Assembly (NCBI GenBank): GCA_964036045.1
Contig: OZ038384.1
Location: 21,257,000-21,320,999 of the forward strand
Length of the DNA stretch: 64,000 bases
From: Eutreptiella sp. 'Long Island Sound 2002'
Taxonomy: Eukaryota > Euglenozoa > Euglenophyceae > Eutreptiales > Eutreptiaceae
Direction of reading: 5' to 3'
The position numbers were made by a program, and so were the translations under genes. Below, one piece after another: positions 62,135-64,000 of the stretch. How positions within the stretch are numbered: the stretch's first letter is position 1; each line of letters begins with the position of its first letter. Below the pieces are notes generated by a model. That model was not told the DNA's origin. It did not search any database and saw nothing but the letters and a program-made list of their open reading frames with translations.

Positions 62135-64000
62135 TAAAGAAGGTCCCTACCAGGACCGGCCCCCGCTGTGCCCCTTCCGCCTGTCACCCCTGCTGACTTG
62201 CTCCGGATCAACGATTGCATTTCTCAAAATCCTCAAAACCCAGGGTCCAAATCCAAAAATATAGAAAATGTAATCCTCCTTCAACCCTGAACAGCAACCA
62301 GATCCCACAAGTATATCAATAACCCAATTCACAATCCAAATCAGGCTGCGGGCTTCCGTTCAGCACATCGATTGTCTCACGATGGCGGGCATGTACAAGA
62401 ATTGCACCAAGGAAGAAAGCCCTGAAATTGGCATATGAACACAAATAAAGCAAAGTTGGGGAAAGAGGTAAACATACACACTCACATCCATATACCCCTC
62501 ATTCCCTGGACTCAAGACGTTCCCTTGACTCACCAACATATTGCCCCGAACCAGGTCAAATGAGATGGCTGAATGCCATGTGTCACAAGTCACTACATAA
62601 ACTCCAAAAATGTGTTCACTCCCAAACCTATATATCCTAGCCCAATAGGGGAGGTGGCGTGTCATGGCCTAGGGTGGCACTCAGGACCATGCCCTACCCT
62701 GACATAACCTTGGTTGGACTTGGAATCGAATGGGCTTAGAGAAATGACCTATGAGTTTGAACTCATAGCATGCCAAAAAACTGCCAATTCACACCATATT
62801 GGCCATATATCACATATATGCTTAAAATTGAAGTTACCACTTATCCGAAGGCTCAAAGCATGCATGGAATCGAAGTCTAATATTCATGGAGGATATAGAC
62901 CAAAAGTTATTTCTCATGTACATCCCCATTTTACCCTCGAAACCCCTTCGGATATGGGCGCCACGCACTGCCCAAGTCAGCCCATGATCTTGAGACCAAT
63001 TCTTGTAATCCTTCGTGCGCCAAGCCAAATGGAGTACACGATCCGGCATATGGTGGTGTTCAACTCCAAGGCATATGCCAACATATGAACAACATACCAT
63101 GGTTCGACTCTCCATAGGCTTCTTGCTGTTTGCCGACCAGGTAAGTACACAAAACACAAAGATGAGCAAAAATTGAGGTCAAAAACATGAAAATATGACC
63201 AAATACTAAGTTGTCATGATAGTATATCTCTATGCTCACCCATGATATCCGCTCATGGTTCAATACACAAATGACTGGAACCAATTGCAAACAATTCCTC
63301 CACTTGGATCCCCAATGGGGCGCATGGAGATACCTTCGCCACTCGTATCTACATGCCCCATGAAAATGGGAGTGCACTCATGGATCTCTTTGCCTAACAT
63401 ACCATGAGCAATACATATGCGGTAGACTTAGTCTAGCGCTTTGGATTCCACAATTGGGACATGGGCAAAACCCTTGTCACGTATGGCTCCCCATCTCTTC
63501 GGCCACACGAAGATATATAACATGGGCGTGAGCATATCAAGACATATACCATGCATATAAAACATACCCTCAAAAGTGGCTCCCACCATGATATGCCATG
63601 TCCCTCCATGGACATAACTTCACGTTAAAAATGCGTAGGAACCCAAGAAAAGTATCTATGCAACCCCAACACTCATGCGGTACACTCGAAAGTCGCATTA
63701 AAATATTCGGTTGCACGGTCCAAGAGTTGTATATCACTTTATACCCTCTTGACCATTATCCCTTGCAACACCGGGCATGTGTACGCACCAAAGGCGTTTG
63801 ATGCTTCCCAAATTAACTTCAGACTAAGGCGCTTGCAACCCAACCTTCCTTATTCCATTTCCTCACACTCGCGCGTAGATATGATCCTTCAAAGTTGTCC
63901 CACGATTCGCTTTTGTTTCCCTTATATCTCCAGGTCAGATGGGTGGCAAGTATAAGGGAAACCTGATTCGGACATAGGGAAAGGAGTACGACCACTCGAA
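62135..64000 (-). repeat. Gypsy2 5' LTR (cut by window end)
   Basis: The first 1,866 bp of the LTR, matching 51284-53149 with few differences. Its far end, the target duplication and the rest of the interrupted older LTR lie beyond position 64000. Confidence 0.88.

Larger units (their letters stand above)
51284..64000 (-). mobile_element. Gypsy2: Ty3/Gypsy chromovirus-type element (continues beyond window)
   Basis: Minus-strand element. 5' LTR from 62135 rightwards (cut by the window end), primer site 62122-62134, one gag-pol frame 61914 to 54043, 3' LTR 51284 to about 53720. Domain order gag, protease, FAS-type domain, reverse transcriptase, RNase H, integrase, chromodomain. The two LTRs differ at about twenty positions over 1,866 shared bases by eye. 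Three in-frame stops (TGA 60463, TAG 59110, TAG 56869) interrupt an otherwise single frame of 2,623 codons. It lies inside an older LTR of its own family. Confidence 0.92.

Overview
The window is eukaryotic nuclear DNA made almost entirely of nested retrotransposons. Evidence for this is GT-AG introns, LTR retrotransposons primed by an initiator-Met tRNA, long non-LTR (LINE) elements and decayed DNA transposons, with no bacterial-style operons. The wording of the two Ty3/Gypsy polyproteins, the very GC-rich LINE and the repeat-filled introns suggest a dinoflagellate or similar GC-rich microalga. That assignment is inference from family resemblance, not a database result.

Left end (1-4,824): a frameshifted C-terminal coding fragment (1-436) is followed by a four-exon gene of unknown function (735-3,904). 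Its three short phase-0 introns are filled with degenerate TTGCGCGCGCTA repeats, and its reading frame is interrupted only by six TAG codons, mostly in Gln-rich contexts.

Middle (4,825-40,117): a three-level nest. A 2.65-kb sequence A (4,825-7,470) recurs as A' (37,455-40,117). Exactly between the two copies lies a GC-rich LINE-like element (LINE2: 7,471-13,319 plus 37,425-37,455) ending in (TTAC)5. LINE2 is split by a Ty3/Gypsy element (Gypsy1, 13,325-37,424; LTRs of about 785 bp, 5-bp target duplication CGGAG). Gypsy1 is in turn split, within its RNase H to integrase region, by an 11.7-kb 5'-truncated LINE (LINE1, 20,012-31,750; 16-bp target duplication, TCAAACC-repeat tail). LINE1 encodes endonuclease tail, reverse transcriptase, RNase H and zinc finger, followed by three further ORFs. 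The last two start inside the stop codon of the ORF before (TGATG).

Right end (40,118-64,000): decayed coding sequence, a repeat pair built around CCGGTT motifs, a 592-bp tandem repeat and a minus-strand relic of a pogo/Tigger-like DDE transposase lead into a second Ty3/Gypsy element on the minus strand (Gypsy2, 51,284 to beyond the window). Gypsy2 has LTRs of about 2.4 kb and one continuous gag-pol frame carrying protease, reverse transcriptase, RNase H, integrase and chromodomain, broken by one TGA and two TAG codons. Gypsy2 sits inside an older LTR of its own family (49,725-51,283).

The least ordinary signals are: LINE2 bounded by a 2.65-kb direct repeat; the multi-ORF LINE1 with stop/start overlaps; the UAG-only interruptions in the left gene; its repeat-filled introns; a seven-hairpin array with compensatory base changes (7,589-7,936); and a shared [E/D][L/V]FAS domain between protease and reverse transcriptase in both Gypsy elements.
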